This document shows, one piece after another, positions 61,894 through 64,000 of a stretch of DNA of 64,000 nt. The stretch comes from Microbacterium ginsengisoli (GTDB lineage Bacteria > Actinomycetota > Actinomycetes > Actinomycetales > Microbacteriaceae). The notes beneath the pieces were generated by a model, which saw nothing but the letters and a program-made list of their open reading frames with translations, did not search any database and was not told where the DNA came from. Both the position numbers and the translations under genes were made by a program. The stretch lies in contig NZ_JYIY01000080.1 of NCBI RefSeq assembly GCF_000956535.1, forward strand, positions 1 through 64,000. The letters are read 5' to 3'. Each line of letters starts with the position of its first letter. The stretch's first letter is position 1.

Positions 61894-62280
61894 ATGGGCA
61901 CCATGTTCTACGGCAACGGGGGCGGCATCCAGGTCGACGACCGCACCCTCGAGCACCTGCGACTCGCCGTCGCCACCCGTCTGCGACGCGGGGAATCGTT
62001 CATGGTGAGCATGCCGGTGGATGAACCCGGCCTCGGATCGCGGCGCAACCTCTGGGTGTCGCCGGCCATCCCGCTGCAGTTCATCGCCGCCGGCAGCAGG
62101 ATGCCCTCGCTCAACCGGCTCTGGATCCAGGCGATGGGCGAGAGCGAGGACTCGACCGGCACTCTGACGGTGATGCCGGAGGCCGAGGCGGCGTCATACC
62201 TCGAGCGCAAGCACCTGCGCACCATGAACCAGCTCGCGCCCCACGACGACGCGCCACGCGAGATGCGCGTCGCCGGGTGA
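61894..62280 (+). CDS. DUF7882-type small protein
   Basis: A 128-aa soluble protein: MFYGNGGGIQVDDRTLEHL at the start, LRRGESFMVSMPVDEPGLG and WVSPAIPLQFIAAG in the middle. It matches the actinobacterial group now called DUF7882, whose members were once mislabelled as ATP-dependent DNA ligases; no ligase motif (KxDG) is present. AAAGGA precedes the ATG. It lies between two marR genes and probably responds to them. Function unknown. Confidence 0.85.
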   Translation: MGTMFYGNGGGIQVDDRTLEHLRLAVATRLRRGESFMVSMPVDEPGLGSRRNLWVSPAIPLQFIAAGSRMPSLNRLWIQAMGESEDSTGTLTVMPEAEAASYLERKHLRTMNQLAPHDDAPREMRVAG

Positions 62281-62309
62281 GACGCATCCCTCGCCTCTAT
62301 CATCGGAGC

Positions 62310-62837
62310 ATGCCCACCACCGAGTTCGACGACAGCGGGTACTGGTACGCCGACACGGAGGACGCGCGTCGCGCGCGGGCCGTCCACCTGCTGCAGGCGT
62401 TCCGTCTCTACCGCGCCGCCGAGGTCGCCATGCGTCGTCGCACGCGCGAGGCGATGTCGATGGGCGAGAACGACCTGCTCGTGCTGCGCTACCTGCTCAA
62501 GGCCCAGCAGGAGGGCCGTTCGGTCTCGCCCGGTGAGCTGTCCCGCTACCTCGGCACTTCGACCGCCGCGGTCACCGCGATCATCGACCGACTCGAGCGC
62601 TCGAACCATGTGCGGCGGGAACGCCATGAGAGTGATCGCCGCAGCATCTACGTCGTGCCGACCGCGGAGAGCGACGACGAGGTGCGTCGCACCCTCGGTG
62701 ACATGCACGACCGCATGCTCGACGCGGTCATCGACCTCAGCCCCGACGACACCCTCGTGGTGCTCGACACGCTCGCCCGCCTGCAGGCGGCGGTCGATCA
62801 GGTGCAGCCGGGAGCCCACGCGGGCGCGCGACGCTGA
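62310..62837 (+). CDS. MarR-family transcriptional regulator
   Basis: A 175-aa winged-helix regulator: an N-terminal acidic stretch, helix (AVHLLQAFRLYRAAEVAMRR), HTH SPGELSRYLGTSTAAVTAII, wing VRRERHESDRRSIYVVPT and C-terminal dimerisation helix. It resembles the divergent neighbour at 61306 in the HTH (the AAxTAIIDRLE run), pointing to an old duplication. The ATG lies six bases after TATCAT, a leaderless arrangement. Codirectional with the DUF7882 gene, 29 bases away. Confidence 0.9.
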   Translation: MPTTEFDDSGYWYADTEDARRARAVHLLQAFRLYRAAEVAMRRRTREAMSMGENDLLVLRYLLKAQQEGRSVSPGELSRYLGTSTAAVTAIIDRLERSNHVRRERHESDRRSIYVVPTAESDDEVRRTLGDMHDRMLDAVIDLSPDDTLVVLDTLARLQAAVDQVQPGAHAGARR

Positions 62838-62935
62838 GAACGCGGCCCGAGGGTCGTTCACGAGGCGTGTAGCCAATCCAGTTTCCTACCCGACGGACAT
62901 TCGACCCGCGACCGGCGGGCTGGGAGGATGACAGC

Positions 62936-63184
62936 GTGACCCCCGATTCCGAGCTGCCGTTCGTCGTGGACGGTTACGAGCTCACCTCCTACGCGGGCAG
63001 CGTCGATCGGCTCCTCGACCGCCACCCGGCGAGGTCCCGCACCGAGATCGAGGCCGTTCTGGCGCGCGAGCACGACGCGTTCACGGGCGGGCGCCCAGTC
63101 GCCATCCCCGTCGCCGTGGAGAACGGTGCCGACGAGGTGCTCTCGCTCCGCGAAGACGACGCGGCCGACGGCGCCGTCGCCTGA
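62936..63184 (+). CDS. Hypothetical protein (82 aa)
   Basis: A GTG-started frame with eight-base spacing from GGGAGGA and six bases after GAGGAT. The product is an acidic, soluble protein: VDGYELTSYAGSVDRLLDRH, then RTEIEAVLAREHDAFTGGRP, ending in a Glu/Asp-rich tail. The helix pattern is regular but I recognise no family. Codon use is normal, so it is probably a real gene. Confidence 0.6.
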   Translation: MTPDSELPFVVDGYELTSYAGSVDRLLDRHPARSRTEIEAVLAREHDAFTGGRPVAIPVAVENGADEVLSLREDDAADGAVA

Positions 63185-63208
63185 CGGTCGCGCCGCGACA
63201 TCCGATCC

Positions 63209-63230
63209 ACCCGCGTCGAGCCCCGCGGGT
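63209..63230. terminator. Hairpin between convergent genes
   Basis: ACCCGCG, an eight-base loop and CGCGGGT pair perfectly in the 60-base gap between the 82-aa gene and the mannosyltransferase gene. It is a likely bidirectional terminator. Confidence 0.5.
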
Positions 63231-63244
63231 TCATCCGTGCCGGG

Positions 63245-64000
63245 TCAGATCCAGCTCTGCATCCAGTTGTGCAGGCGCCAGAAGTCGTAGGGCACCGGCA
63301 TGGCCGTCCACACCGGGTACCAGAAGGCCGACAGCACGACGGCGACCCCGAGGAAGACGAGGACCACGCCCTGCCCCGAGCGTCGCCGGGCGGGAGAGGC
63401 ATCCGGACCGCCCGCGATGTCGCGCGCGGCCAGAGCGACCGCGATGACGAGGAAGGGCAGCATCACGATCGTGTAGAACTGGAAGATCGTGCGGTCGGGG
63501 TAGAGCAGCCACGGCACATACGTCGCGATGATCCCGACGAGCACGAAGCCCGCCGCCGCATCCGGTCTCCGGACGAACCGCACCAGCAGATAGATCGCGG
63601 CGGCGATTCCCGCCCACCAGATGAGCGGGTTCGGGATGCTCGAGATCGCCTGCACGCCGTTCGCCCCCTGCTCCCAGTACATCGAGGTGGGGCGGATGAG
63701 CAGCGGCCACTCCCAGGCCGGGCTCTGATAGCTGTGCGGGGTGTGCAGGTTCACGTTGAAGCCGTACATCGCGCCGTGGTACACCCACAGGTTCTGCAGC
63801 GGCTGCGGCAGGAGGGCGGCGAGCCCCGCAGGCGGCGCGCCCGAGTACTGCCGGTCGTAGCCGCCGGCCGTCACGAGCCACCCCGTCCACGAGACGACGT
63901 AGACGACGAGGGCGACAGGCAGCATCAGCACCGCAGACCAGAGCCCCTGCCGCACGGCGTCGAGGTGCCACATCCGGATGCCGAGACGCCACCGGGCGAC
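63245..64000 (-). CDS. Protein O-mannosyltransferase, C-terminal part
   Basis: The gene runs off the right edge, so only the last ~251 residues are seen. They hold about six transmembrane helices, a soluble loop with the PMT_4TMC-type features (HTPHSYQSPAWEWPLLIRPT) and the final helix before a WRLHNWMQSWI end. Protein O-mannosyltransferases move mannose from polyprenyl-phosphate mannose to Ser/Thr of exported proteins in actinobacteria. The N-terminal catalytic Asp-Glu loop lies beyond the window and cannot be checked. Confidence 0.9.
   Translation of the reverse strand, partial: VARWRLGIRMWHLDAVRQGLWSAVLMLPVALVVYVVSWTGWLVTAGGYDRQYSGAPPAGLAALLPQPLQNLWVYHGAMYGFNVNLHTPHSYQSPAWEWPLLIRPTSMYWEQGANGVQAISSIPNPLIWWAGIAAAIYLLVRFVRRPDAAAGFVLVGIIATYVPWLLYPDRTIFQFYTIVMLPFLVIAVALAARDIAGGPDASPARRRSGQGVVLVFLGVAVVLSAFWYPVWTAMPVPYDFWRLHNWMQSWI

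Noticed and set aside
61894..62280. ATP-dependent DNA ligase
   Set aside because: Relatives have carried this label, but the 128-aa product has no KxDG adenylation motif and no ligase domain.

Overview
The window is 64 kb of high-GC DNA (roughly 70%) with dense, short-spaced genes. Gene content points to a Gram-positive actinobacterium of the Microbacteriaceae, most likely Microbacterium or a close relative: Lsr2, an LCP-family wall ligase, class Ib NrdHIEF, an MscL/FmdB/5-FCL/GalU block, Asp23/CsbD stress genes, a DUF7882-type protein and a protein O-mannosyltransferase. Many genes start directly on a TANNNT -10 box followed by 6-7 bases and ATG/GTG, which is the leaderless arrangement common in actinobacteria. 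It reads as ordinary chromosome. I saw no CRISPR array, rRNA, prophage or intact insertion sequence, and there is one tRNA, tRNA-Ala(CGC).

1-12.3 kb: a catabolic island. A leftward operon (zinc alcohol dehydrogenase, MoaF-family protein, SnoaL-like protein, small unknown) lies downstream of an AraC-type regulator. A rightward eight-gene operon encodes a branched-chain-amino-acid-type ABC importer (lipoprotein, two permeases, two ATPases), a GMC flavin oxidoreductase, an aldehyde dehydrogenase and an SDR dehydrogenase. Together they look like uptake and stepwise oxidation of one unidentified alcohol- or amine-type compound.

12.3-19 kb: a TetR regulator divergent from an HSL-family esterase, with two palindromic operators in the shared promoter; two membrane proteins of unknown role; a K+ channel; an LCP wall enzyme; Lsr2; and an Ogt-like DNA-repair protein that lacks the alkyl-acceptor cysteine.

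19-27 kb: a 1239-residue SF1-helicase-like protein whose Walker motifs are degenerate, then MscL, FmdB, 5-formyl-THF cyclo-ligase, GalU, a GNAT acetyltransferase and a coiled-coil membrane protein.

27-31 kb: an envelope-stress module. CsbD, two membrane-anchored Asp23-like proteins, two Asp23-type proteins and a DUF2273-like peptide face an ECF sigma factor, which is followed by a protein joining an anti-sigma-like N-terminus to an Asp23 core and by another Asp23-like protein.

31-43.7 kb: tRNA-Ala, a zinc metallopeptidase, a divergent response regulator/histidine kinase pair, an MBL hydrolase, an acyl-CoA synthetase, a leftward run (alpha/beta hydrolase, acyl-CoA dehydrogenase, DUF445, gamma-glutamylcyclotransferase-like, SixA), a lipoprotein intradiol dioxygenase and an MFS transporter.

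43.7-48 kb: the nrdHIEF ribonucleotide reductase operon behind a 415-bp control region with DnaA-box-like and NrdR-box-like sequences, ending in a strong hairpin.

48-64 kb: a lipoprotein, MarR regulators, a DUF3817 protein, an LLM flavoenzyme, an MHS-family transporter, an NYN-LOTUS protein, a Gfo/Idh oxidoreductase, an M20 peptidase, MetY, an HrpA helicase, two MarR regulators around a DUF7882 gene, and the C-terminal part of a protein mannosyltransferase that runs off the right edge.
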